Source: Spirochaetaceae bacterium
Lineage (GTDB): Bacteria; Spirochaetota; Spirochaetia; Treponematales; Breznakiellaceae
Direction: 5' to 3'
DNA: 13,292 bases
Assembly: GCA_031288215.1 (NCBI GenBank)
Contig: JAITRV010000266.1
Coordinates: forward strand, 1-13,292
Part shown: piece after piece, positions 1-5,819 of the stretch
Numbering within the stretch: position 1 is the first letter of the stretch
How the letters are laid out: each line of letters opens with the position of its first letter
Translations under genes and position numbers: made by a program
The notes under the pieces: model-generated
Seen by the model: only the letters and a program-made list of their open reading frames with translations
Database searches by the model: none
What the model was told of the DNA's origin: nothing

Positions 1-72
1 GGCCGTGCGGACCGGCTTGGCCCTGAGGTTTTTCAGCGATATGGCGCCGGTATCCAAGGTTGTTTTACTCAT
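1..72 (-). CDS. ABC transporter permease, N-terminal fragment cut by window edge
   Basis: An ATG at 72-70 opens a minus-strand frame that stays open to base 1, giving 24 residues that begin MSKTTLDTGAISLKNL and continue RAKPVRTA. The pattern 'NLRxKPxRTA' just before an expected first membrane helix is typical of the N-terminal cytoplasmic edge of FtsX/MacB-type ABC permeases. A GGGAAA lies 6 nt before the ATG and could be a weak ribosome site. An AT-rich promoter-like stretch with TATAAT (93-88) lies just upstream. Too little protein is visible to name a substrate or partner, and the family call rests on this one motif. The gene is divergent from the transposase remnant and separated from it by less than 50 bases. 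Confidence 0.45.
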   Translation of the reverse strand, partial: MSKTTLDTGAISLKNLRAKPVRTA

Positions 73-119
73 AGTCGATTTCCCATTATTATATTTATCC
101 TATAGTTTTACTATGTTAT
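73..119 (-). promoter_or_regulatory. AT-rich putative promoter of the left-edge permease gene
   Basis: This stretch is far more AT-rich than its surroundings and carries a perfect TATAAT on the minus strand at 93-88, but no convincing -35 box at standard spacing. If that -10 is used, the transcript leader would be only about 10 nt. The role is inferred from position and composition. Confidence 0.3.
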
Positions 120-548
120 ATGACAGTCCAACTTTCTGTCAAGACCCCGCGCATGGCAATGGCCAGGGCAACAGCATTTACTGAAAATGATTTTGAGTTG
201 ATGGAGGATTGGGGCCGGGAACGGGAGGAGTGGTTTCGGGAGTTTCTGGAACTGCCGAACGGGATACCGGACAAAGACACGTTCATGCGCTTGTTTGAAC
301 GGCTCAACCCGGGGGAATTATTGAGCACTCTGACCCGGTGGCTGTCGCCTGCGGATGTCCTGTTCCGGGAAGATGCTTCCCAGGCACGGAAAGACAAGGC
401 CCCTGAAAACTTGAACATTCTGAGAAAAATAGCCCTGGCCCGCTTGCGCGCCACGATGGTTTCGGAAAAACGGTTCAGCACAAAGCGAAAAATATTCAAG
501 GCTTCCGTTAATCCTGAGTTTCTGTATTCCGTCTTATTCGGAAAGTAA
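120..548 (+). pseudogene. ISAs1-family transposase with internal deletion
   Basis: The 142-residue product joins two separate pieces of an ISAs1-type transposase. Residues about 25-75 match the N-terminal DDE_Tnp_1-associated domain: a 'DWGREREEWFREFLELPNGIP' type block running into a 'DTFMRLFERLNP' type block. Residues about 79-141 match the extreme C-terminus ('DVLFREDASQARKDKAPENL', then a basic tail ending VLFGK). A normal family member is roughly 350-400 residues. Everything between, including the whole DDE catalytic core, is missing, and the join (about nt 342-357) is in frame. Residues 1-20 are also unlike the family, so the 5' end has decayed too and the ATG at 120 has no evident ribosome site. 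It is probably not a functional protein. Confidence 0.75.
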
Positions 549-563
549 ATGCTTTTGCCCTGC
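120..563 (+). mobile_element. ISAs1-family insertion sequence remnant
   Basis: The segment holds a degraded ISAs1/H-repeat-type transposase reading frame followed directly by ATGCTTTTGCCCTG (550-563). From memory this resembles the terminal inverted repeat of ISAs1/H-repeat elements, which end in a similar TTTGCCCTG. No matching left terminal repeat is evident near 120, so the left boundary is the start of recognisable coding similarity, not a proven end. No target duplication could be identified. The element is dead because its transposase lacks the catalytic middle. Confidence 0.6.
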
Positions 564-578
564 CCAGAGAGAGGGGGG

Positions 579-601
579 TCCGGGGGGCTGTCGGCCCCCC
601 G
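579..601. repeat. GC-rich perfect hairpin
   Basis: The arms CCGGGGGGC (579-587) and GCCCCCCGG (593-601) form a perfect 9-bp inverted repeat around a 5-nt loop. It lies in the convergent gap between the transposase remnant and the 3' end of allE. It could help stop transcription from the allE side, but no T-run follows it on the minus strand. Confidence 0.6.
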
Positions 602-602
602 G

Positions 603-646
603 CGGGGGTGTGCGGACCTTCGGTCCGGGCAGCGCCCCCGTTTTTT
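603..646 (+). terminator. Rho-independent-like terminator hairpin with T-run
   Basis: CGGGGG (603-608) pairs with CCCCCG (635-640), enclosing a second perfect stem CGGACC/GGTCCG (613-618/622-627) with loop TTC. Six T follow at 641-646 on the plus strand. Read on the minus strand, the same stem follows the allE stop codon by about 13 nt but has A rather than T downstream, so it is a good terminator only in the plus direction. Confidence 0.55.
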
Positions 647-658
647 AAACCAAACCCA

Positions 659-1423
659 TCACAGTTTTACGTCCCGGTGGCAGTCCTTGGAATAGATGTA
701 GGTAAAGTTCGTCCTGCCCACTCCGTAGGCGGCCTGACTGACATAGGGGCCGAACCAGACAAAATCATTCCGCTTGATCATCCGCCACTCGTTGTCCAGG
801 AGGTAGCAGCCTTCCCCTTCAAGGATGTAGGCCCCGTGTTCCTGCACATGGGTCTCCGTAAAGGGGTGGCAGCCCCCGGGCGCAAAGGAGAGGATATGCA
901 TGTTCATGTCGTAGGCAAGGTCTACGGGAAGCAGATCCTTGATAAAGACGTTCTCCATGCCGTCGTATTCCCGGTAGGGGATCAGGTTGGTATTGCCGTA
1001 AACCGCCGCGGCCCGGTGCCCCTTGAGGGGGATGTACCGCTGTTTGTAGAGCAGGGCCTTCATTTTTTTGCCGCCGGTGTTGCGGAACTCCAGGCCGGAG
1101 CCGGCGGGGGAAAAGAGGTAGGAACCGGCGGTCCCCGCATAGGTTTTCCCCTCCGCGGCAAGGCTCCCTTCTCCCTCGATGAGGTATACGAAGCTTTCGA
1201 TATCCGGCTCATTCCCAAAGACGGCGCCGGTGCCGCCGTCCTCTTCCGCCTCAACCACGTAAAAAACGAAACTCGCCCCCATCTTGGGGGAGGCCACGAT
1301 ACTTACCCGGCAGCCTTCGATGCCGGGAACCACATTGTTGACCAGTCCCTCCGGGGGAAGAACCGCGTAAGAGCCGTGTTTAACCACCGCCCGGGTAGAT
1401 AAAATATCCTTTGGATATGCCAT
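659..1423 (-). CDS. allE: (S)-ureidoglycine aminohydrolase (AllE, bicupin)
   Basis: The enzyme hydrolyses (S)-ureidoglycine to (S)-ureidoglycolate and ammonia, the step after allantoate amidohydrolase in purine-ureide breakdown, in the cytoplasm. The 254-residue protein follows E. coli AllE closely end to end: 'RAVVKHG', 'KMGASFVFYVV', 'YLIEGEG', 'MNMHILSFAPG', 'ETHVQEHGAYIL' and the C-terminal 'YIYSKDCHRDV'. It consists of two cupin barrels. The Mn-binding set of the family is present in the second barrel: Glu190, His192, His196 and Gln230. The ATG at 1423 is chosen over an upstream in-frame ATG because AAAGGA sits at proper distance and family similarity starts there. It is the last gene of the symporter-allC-cupin-allE unit, 28 nt after the small cupin gene. 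The identity is very likely. Confidence 0.93.
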   Translation of the reverse strand: MAYPKDILSTRAVVKHGSYAVLPPEGLVNNVVPGIEGCRVSIVASPKMGASFVFYVVEAEEDGGTGAVFGNEPDIESFVYLIEGEGSLAAEGKTYAGTAGSYLFSPAGSGLEFRNTGGKKMKALLYKQRYIPLKGHRAAAVYGNTNLIPYREYDGMENVFIKDLLPVDLAYDMNMHILSFAPGGCHPFTETHVQEHGAYILEGEGCYLLDNEWRMIKRNDFVWFGPYVSQAAYGVGRTNFTYIYSKDCHRDVKL

Positions 1424-1451
1424 AAAAAATCCTTTCCGCCCGAAGGCGGCG

Positions 1452-1811
1452 TTACGTATCATCCCTAGGGTACAGGATCACCGCCAGGTATTCCAGATCC
1501 GTGTCTCCGGCGTTTTCTATCGCGTGAAAATCACCGTCCCTGCACTGGGTCATGTCCCCGGGCCCCAGATCGTGCCATAGGCCGTTATCGTTGACCCGGG
1601 CCCTGCCCTTGAGGATGTAATAGGTTTCAAAATCCCCCCGGTGGGTATGCTGACCGATAGATCCGCCCGGCGGAATAATGCTGATCCCAAAGAGGCGTCC
1701 GGTTCCGTACATTTCCCCGGATTCCAGGATATTGACAATCCGGGTGGTTTCCCGGCCCCCCTTCAGGTTTGGTTCAAGATTGATCCGGAGATCCGCGGCT
1801 TTTCTTACCAT
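1452..1811 (-). CDS. Small single-domain cupin of the ureide operon
   Basis: This 119-residue protein is a one-barrel cupin_2. The first cupin motif runs from 'IPPGGSIGQHTHRGDFETYY' into 'ILKGRA' and supplies His55, His57 and Glu62. The second motif ('LGPGDMTQCRDGDFHAIEN') supplies His96, so a complete metal site is likely. It has no signal peptide. It lies 12 nt downstream of allC and 28 nt upstream of allE, so it is surely co-transcribed. The function cannot be read from sequence. Because the classic ureidoglycolate lyase AllA is also a cupin-fold enzyme and is absent here, this protein is a candidate for a ureidoglycolate or other ureide-processing step, but it lacks obvious AllA similarity. 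Alternatives are a sugar-acid isomerase-like or accessory cupin. Confidence 0.8.
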   Translation of the reverse strand: MVRKAADLRINLEPNLKGGRETTRIVNILESGEMYGTGRLFGISIIPPGGSIGQHTHRGDFETYYILKGRARVNDNGLWHDLGPGDMTQCRDGDFHAIENAGDTDLEYLAVILYPRDDT

Positions 1812-1823
1812 AAACCAAGGCCC

Positions 1824-3053
1824 CTATTGCATTTCCATGATGAGATCGTAAATAACCGCCACGGCTTTGCTGATGTCGCCGTATTCGGTCCATTCCACCG
1901 GACAATGGCTGCGGCCGTCCCTGCTGGGGACAAAGACCATCACCGTTTCCAGCACCTGCCCGATGGCCAGGGCGTCGTGCCCCGCCCCGGAGATCATCCG
2001 GCGGTAGCTGTAGCCCCGGTTTTTGCAGAACTTTTCCAGCCGGGACAGCATGTCCCTGCTCAGGTTTACCGGGGTTATGGTCAGTTTGTTGTCCATGGTA
2101 TAGGTGGCGCCGTTTCGCTTGCAGGATTCGTCAAGGCCGTCGCGGATCTTTGCCACAATATCGTCGATGCTGGCCTTGTTCCGGGAACGGACATCCACGG
2201 AGAACTGGACTTCCTCGGCCACGATGTTCATGCCCCCGGGGAGAACCTTTATGTAACCCGTGGTTGCCACCGTGCCCTCCCCCTTTTCCCGGGCCCAGTC
2301 GGGGATCCGCGAGATTACCCGGGTGGCGGCTTCCACCGCGTCGATCCGCATATCCATGGGGGTCGTCCCCGCGTGATCCGATCTGCCCCGAACCGTAACG
2401 ATGTAGCGCTGGATGCCGACGATACATTCCACCAGCCCCAGTTCATCGCCGCTCTGGTAGAGAACCGGCCCCTGTTCAATGTGCATCTCCACAAAGGCCT
2501 TGATGGTTTTCAGATCCCAGGCGGCCCGGGGCAGGTTTTCGGGAACCAGGCCGTACCCCTTCATGGCCTCGTAGACGGAAACATCGTCCTTGTCCTTGTA
2601 GTGACGCAGTTCCTCCTGGGTGACCTGGCCAAGGATCGACTTGGAACCGAAATAACCGGTGCCGAAACGCATCCCTTCCTCGTCGCAGAAACCGAGAACG
2701 ATAAAGTTCCGTTTAAGGGTCTCCCGCTTGAGCATGCGGGCGATTTCGATGCCCGTCATGACCCCCGCCAGGCCGTCAAAGTCGCCGCCGTTGTTTACCG
2801 TGTCAAAATGGGAACCCACCACCAGGGCGGGCAGGGAGGGATCGGCGCCTTTCAGCAGGCCGATGATATTGCCCGCCTCATCCTCCCGGACCTCCAGCCC
2901 CACCTCTTCCATCATGCTCCGGATGTGATTCGCCGCGGCCCGGGCCTCCTTGGTAAAAGGCAGGCGGGTGGTGCCCTCTCCGGGAGTCGCGGTGTACTGG
3001 TGCAGGGCCCGCAGATTCTTTTTCAGGTTTTCGGTCATTTCGTCCATATTCAT
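1824..3053 (-). CDS. allC: Allantoate amidohydrolase (M20 / carbamoylase family)
   Basis: AllC hydrolyses allantoate to (S)-ureidoglycine, CO2 and ammonia, using a two-metal centre in the cytoplasm. The 409-residue protein has the M20 hydantoinase/carbamoylase layout. Visible metal ligands and motifs are His82 and Asp93 in 'GSHFDTVNNGGDFDG', the Glu125-Glu126 pair in 'CDEEGMRFG', His191 in 'EMHIEQGP' and His359 in 'GAGHDA'. The dimerisation-domain 'GRSDHAGTTPM' motif is also present. The ATG at 3053 is chosen because AAGGAGAGG lies just upstream; earlier in-frame codons overlap the symporter gene. It starts 22 nt after the symporter stop and is followed by the cupin and allE. The family also contains N-carbamoyl-L-amino-acid hydrolases and ureidoglycolate amidohydrolases, but adjacency to allE makes allantoate the best substrate. 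Confidence 0.85.
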   Translation of the reverse strand: MNMDEMTENLKKNLRALHQYTATPGEGTTRLPFTKEARAAANHIRSMMEEVGLEVREDEAGNIIGLLKGADPSLPALVVGSHFDTVNNGGDFDGLAGVMTGIEIARMLKRETLKRNFIVLGFCDEEGMRFGTGYFGSKSILGQVTQEELRHYKDKDDVSVYEAMKGYGLVPENLPRAAWDLKTIKAFVEMHIEQGPVLYQSGDELGLVECIVGIQRYIVTVRGRSDHAGTTPMDMRIDAVEAATRVISRIPDWAREKGEGTVATTGYIKVLPGGMNIVAEEVQFSVDVRSRNKASIDDIVAKIRDGLDESCKRNGATYTMDNKLTITPVNLSRDMLSRLEKFCKNRGYSYRRMISGAGHDALAIGQVLETVMVFVPSRDGRSHCPVEWTEYGDISKAVAVIYDLIMEMQ

Positions 3054-3075
3054 AATCCTCTCCTTCCTTCCGGCC

Positions 3076-4335
3076 TCACGCCGCCTGGTCATATTCGACG
3101 GTTTTGATCCCGTTATAGACATCCCGATCCAATTCGTTCAGCTTGTCCGAAACCAGCATACCGATAAGGACATCCACATCCACGTTCATGATGGTCCTGA
3201 ACATCCCGGAGAACCAGTCGATACCGATGAGGATGGCGATGCTTTCCAGGGGCAGGCCCAGGGAACTGGCAAGGAAGGTATAGGTGATTACCATCCCGCC
3301 GGGGACAACGATGGTGCCCATACACATCAGACAGGAAAGGAGGATCGCCATGCCGATCTGGTAGGGTCCCAGGGCGATGCCGGTCGCCTGGCTCATAAAG
3401 AGGATGGCCAGGACGTAGCACTGAACCGCGCCGTTACTGTTCATGGACATGGTAATGGGGCCGGTAAAGTCCGCCACCCGGCGGCTTACGCCGAATTTGG
3501 TTACCGCGTCTTCCATTTTGGTGGGGAGGCAGATGGCCGATGAGGTCGTGGTCAGGGCCATGATCGACATCTTGGCGAATTTCTTGGGCATCTTGAAGGG
3601 ATTGACCTTGCAGAGCGCCGCGGCCAGGGGGCCGTAGAGCAGGAACTGGATAATATCGCCGATAAGGAGGGCCCCCAGGAATTTCCCCATAGGGATGACC
3701 ACCCGGAAACCGATGGCGCCGGAAACATTGGCCAGGAGGCAGAAGATACCGATGGGAGCCAGGCTCATCACGATTTTTATGATGTTCATGATGATTCCGT
3801 TAAGGCCCTCCACCACTTCAAGGATGACGGTTTTTTTCGAGACCCGGGTATACATGCCCATGGCTACCCCGAAGAAGATCGAAAAGAGGATGCAGGGAAC
3901 CATGGAGCCCGAGGACATGGCGCCGATGATGTTGGTGGGAACAAAGCCCAAGAGGGTATCCTGGAGGGAACCGACCGCGGCGGGGGCGCTGATGTCCGCC
4001 TTTTCCGCAATGGTGATACCCTGTCCCGGTTTGATGATGAAAGCCAGGATAAGCCCCAAAAAGGCGGACACAATGGTGAAGGAGATGATCCACTTAAAGG
4101 TATGGAAGCCCATTTTTCCCATTCCCGTGCCGTCCACCTTGCCGACCGCCGCCGCCACCGAGGTCATCACCAGGAGAACCACCGACATTTGAATCAGCCG
4201 GATAAAAATGTCGCCGATGAATTTCAGGTTTGCCGCCCAGGGTCCAATCAGCGAGCCGAAGATGATGCCGCCGATGGTTCCAATGAGAATCCAGGTGGTC
4301 AGGGAAAGCCCCTTTTTCTTTTTTTCCGCAGTCAT
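3076..4335 (-). CDS. Dicarboxylate/amino acid:cation symporter (SDF/DAACS), likely ureide importer
   Basis: This 419-residue inner-membrane protein belongs to the GltPh/DctA family, with eight helices plus two re-entrant hairpins. HP1 carries 'TTTSSA' (262-267), helix 7 carries 'NSNGA' (299-303) in place of the usual NMDGT, HP2 carries 'VPGG' (344-347), and helix 8 carries Asp373, Gly377, Arg380, Asn384 and Asp388. By comparison with GltPh (from memory), Arg380 is the anion-binding Arg397 and Asp388 the sodium-site Asp405. The amino-group-binding Asp394 is replaced by Gly377, which argues against an amino acid substrate. As first gene before allC and allE, it probably imports allantoate or a related ureido-acid; this is inference. 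The ATG at 4335 has AAGGAG 6 nt upstream. Its promoter region is duplicated before gcl. Confidence 0.88.
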   Translation of the reverse strand: MTAEKKKKGLSLTTWILIGTIGGIIFGSLIGPWAANLKFIGDIFIRLIQMSVVLLVMTSVAAAVGKVDGTGMGKMGFHTFKWIISFTIVSAFLGLILAFIIKPGQGITIAEKADISAPAAVGSLQDTLLGFVPTNIIGAMSSGSMVPCILFSIFFGVAMGMYTRVSKKTVILEVVEGLNGIIMNIIKIVMSLAPIGIFCLLANVSGAIGFRVVIPMGKFLGALLIGDIIQFLLYGPLAAALCKVNPFKMPKKFAKMSIMALTTTSSAICLPTKMEDAVTKFGVSRRVADFTGPITMSMNSNGAVQCYVLAILFMSQATGIALGPYQIGMAILLSCLMCMGTIVVPGGMVITYTFLASSLGLPLESIAILIGIDWFSGMFRTIMNVDVDVLIGMLVSDKLNELDRDVYNGIKTVEYDQAA

Positions 4336-4525
4336 AGAACGCTCCTTGTTATTCCGGGTTTTCCCGGTTGATGTGTTAAAAATAGACCGACTGGACGGCC
4401 AATTTTTAATAATTCATTGTCTCATGGAAATTTTAAAAAAGCAAGTTTTTTTTTCAATTTTTTTGATTTTTTTTCAATTTTTTGTTTTCTTCAAAAGCCG
4501 GGTTTTCAGGGGCCGGGTTTTCATG
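4281..4525 (-). repeat. Duplicated promoter/5' region, copy A (symporter gene)
   Basis: This stretch spans the first 18 codons of the symporter gene, its leader and the AT-rich upstream region. It matches 9638-9844 in the same orientation. A 71-nt core (4375-4445 versus 9726-9796) differs at only 3 positions. The far end shares an exact 18-mer (4508-4525, 9827-9844). Copy A is longer because of extra T-rich sequence at about 4446-4507. The core includes TAGACCGACTGGACGGCCAA, a possible regulator-binding site, flanked by AT-rich promoter-like DNA. The leader also forms CCGGG-TTTT-CCCGG (4354-4367). Confidence 0.85.
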
Positions 4526-4569
4526 AGCGGGAAGGGAACTTTACAGCGGAAGGGTCTATGGCCGCTTTT
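4336..4569 (-). promoter_or_regulatory. Promoter/operator region of the symporter-allC-cupin-allE unit
   Basis: This 234-nt gap between the regulator stop codon and the symporter start is strongly AT-rich in its middle, with several A/T runs on each strand. The block conserved with the gcl upstream region (4375-4445) is the best candidate for a shared promoter and operator. I could not settle on one -35/-10 pair. The regulator encoded immediately upstream is the natural candidate to bind here. Confidence 0.55.
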
Positions 4570-4583
4570 TCATGAGAAAGCGG
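4562..4583. repeat. Hairpin enclosing the regulator stop codon
   Basis: CCGCTTT (4562-4568) pairs perfectly with AAAGCGG (4577-4583), and the 8-nt loop region holds the TGA stop (4572-4570) of the regulator gene. No T-run follows on the minus strand, so it is at most a weak terminator or an mRNA 3' end stabiliser. Confidence 0.5.
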
Positions 4584-5598
4584 TATTGAGGTGATACCGT
4601 AAGCGGGCGTTGGCAAGGTGGGTTTCCATCATTTGTTTCGCCATGGCGGGATCGCGGGCCGTGATGGCGGTGTAGATATTGCTGTGTTCGGCGTAAATAC
4701 TCCGCAGATCTTCCATGGTTACCATCCCGCTTTTGCTGATGTAGGTCAGTATTTTCCGGGAGGTCGCCAGGAGGTCGCTGATGATGGGATTTTGGGAGCA
4801 GGCGGCAATGGCCACGTGAAAATCAATATCCTGATCGAGAAAATTTTTAAAATTCGCCTCCTGAAAGGCCCGCATCATGTTCGTGTAGATCTGTTCCAGT
4901 TTGTCCAGGGACGCGGCATCGGCCTTTTCCGCGGCCCGCCGGGCGGACTCTATCTCCAGCACATTCCGTACGTCAATAAGATGCTCCATGGGGTTATCGC
5001 CAATCAGGAAGGTCCAGGACAGGGGCAGATGGAGGAAGCCGCTGCTTTCGGCGGCGATGAAGGTTCCGTGGCCCGGCAGGATGGTAATGATGCCCAGGGT
5101 ACTGAGAACTTTGAGGGCCTCCCGGACCGCGGAGCGTCCTGCCCCAAAGAGGACGCCCAGCTTCCGGTCCGGAGGCAGCCGTGAGCCGGGCCGCAATTCG
5201 CCCCGGATGACGGCGTCCATGAGGTAATCGGAAATCGTCTCTACCAGGACTTCCGTGGCGCTCCGTTTCTTTCCTCCCTCCCGGAACGCCGGGCGGTACG
5301 CCTCCAGGGCATCCCCAAAAAAGAGTTCGATGTTTTTCGCGAAATGGTCGGGATCTTCCAGAAAAACCGATCCGTCGACCCGCATTTTTTTTGCCACCCG
5401 GTCCGCCAGCTCCGTTACCCCCGTGGTACTGCCGTTTTCAATATTGGAAAGGGTGGGAACGCTTATGAGGGGCGTTCCCGTTTCATCGCTCAGGTAGGCC
5501 TGAATAAAATCTTTTTGGGATAATTTTAAGCGCCGCCGCAGGGTCAAAAGGTTTTCCGGTATAGAGAGCATGATGTCTTTTTTCGGTTGTTTTCCCAT
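4570..5598 (-). CDS. XRE-HTH / GntR-HTH / FCD fusion transcriptional regulator
   Basis: The 342-residue protein has three parts. Residues about 17-71 form an XRE-type helix-turn-helix ('LRRRLKLSQKDF' to 'PTLSNIENGS'). Residues about 113-182 form a GntR winged helix of the FadR type ('GELRPGSRLPPDRKL', 'GRSAVREALKVL', 'GHGTF'). Residues about 205-333 form an all-helical FCD ligand domain with Asp257, His261, His305 and His327 as probable metal or carboxylate-ligand residues. FCD domains usually sense small organic acids, so allantoate, ureidoglycolate or glyoxylate are plausible effectors. The gene lies between the two catabolic units and probably controls both. The ATG at 5598 begins the recognisable domain, but its ribosome site is weak; ATG 5571 is the alternative. 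The extra N-terminal HTH is unusual for FadR-family regulators. Confidence 0.88.
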   Translation of the reverse strand: MGKQPKKDIMLSIPENLLTLRRRLKLSQKDFIQAYLSDETGTPLISVPTLSNIENGSTTGVTELADRVAKKMRVDGSVFLEDPDHFAKNIELFFGDALEAYRPAFREGGKKRSATEVLVETISDYLMDAVIRGELRPGSRLPPDRKLGVLFGAGRSAVREALKVLSTLGIITILPGHGTFIAAESSGFLHLPLSWTFLIGDNPMEHLIDVRNVLEIESARRAAEKADAASLDKLEQIYTNMMRAFQEANFKNFLDQDIDFHVAIAACSQNPIISDLLATSRKILTYISKSGMVTMEDLRSIYAEHSNIYTAITARDPAMAKQMMETHLANARLRYHLNTAFS

Positions 5599-5635
5599 AA
5601 TCCGGCCCCCAGCCCGCTGCCCCCTGTTCCGGAAA

Positions 5636-5664
5636 ATCCTACCGTGATTTTTACCGGATGACAA
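5636..5664 (-). promoter_or_regulatory. Putative sigma-70-type promoter of the regulator gene
   Basis: On the minus strand TTGTCA (5664-5659) and TAGGAT (5641-5636) are separated by exactly 17 nt, close to TTGACA/TATAAT. Transcription would start about 30 nt before the ATG at 5598, giving the regulator its own promoter apart from the gcl unit upstream. Three nearby TACCGG repeats (5652, 5672 and 5683 region) could be autoregulatory sites. Confidence 0.5.
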
Positions 5665-5685
5665 GGGGCGGGTACCGGAAAATAC

Positions 5686-5714
5686 CGGTTTCAAAACCCG
5701 GGGCTTTGAAACCG
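5686..5714. repeat. Inverted repeat upstream of the regulator promoter
   Basis: CGGTTTCAAA (5686-5695) and TTTGAAACCG (5705-5714) form a perfect 10-bp inverted repeat around ACCCGGGGC. It sits about 22 nt upstream of the proposed -35 box. It could be an operator or part of a transcription stop after the dehydrogenase gene. Confidence 0.55.
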
Positions 5715-5718
5715 CCTG

Positions 5719-5819
5719 AGGACCCGCGCAAAAATAACATGACCACTTGGTCATGTTATTTCCTTGCTGTATAAGCAATCGGAATAAAATGCATAGCATT
5801 TTATTCTTGCGCGGGTCCT
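5719..5819. repeat. Cloverleaf-like nested inverted-repeat element
   Basis: A perfect 13-bp outer stem (AGGACCCGCGCAA 5719-5731 with TTGCGCGGGTCCT 5807-5819) encloses three further hairpins. The first is 5733-5760, a perfect 13-bp arm pair AATAACATGACCA / TGGTCATGTTATT with a 2-nt centre. The second is 5764-5778 (TTGCT/AGCAA). The third is 5783-5805 (AATAAAATGC/GCATTTTATT, loop ATA). Only a few bases stay unpaired between stems. The outer arm reaches the last base of the dehydrogenase stop codon. It may be a terminator/RNA structure, a small repeat element, or a DNA-level regulator site. Confidence 0.75.

Noticed and set aside
116..499. Minus-strand open frame antisense to the transposase remnant
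   Set aside because: It has a low-complexity Ser/Arg composition typical of a shadow frame, and the plus strand has clear ISAs1 similarity.
571..646. CRISPR or tandem repeat array in the GC-rich stretch
   Set aside because: It is just two different hairpins; there are no regularly spaced identical repeats.
1452..1811. Naming the small cupin allA
   Set aside because: It is shorter than AllA (about 160 residues) and lacks recognisable AllA sequence blocks; only the fold and context would agree.
1641..3107. Long plus-strand open frame opposite allC (and similar ones opposite allE, gcl and pcnB)
   Set aside because: They mirror strongly supported conserved genes, have no ribosome sites or family motifs, and arise from high GC and codon bias on the opposite strand.
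4375..4445. Riboswitch in the duplicated leader
   Set aside because: The conserved core is AT-rich, lies mostly at the promoter position and does not match any riboswitch core I recognise.
5733..5760. Simple intrinsic terminator for the gcl unit
   Set aside because: The stem is AT-rich, with only a short T stretch after it on the minus strand that is itself part of a larger nested structure. Termination is possible but does not explain the whole element.
5719..5819. tRNA or tmRNA interpretation of the cloverleaf
   Set aside because: Stem lengths (13-bp outer stem, 13-bp arm) and loops do not fit a tRNA, and there is no T-loop motif or CCA end.
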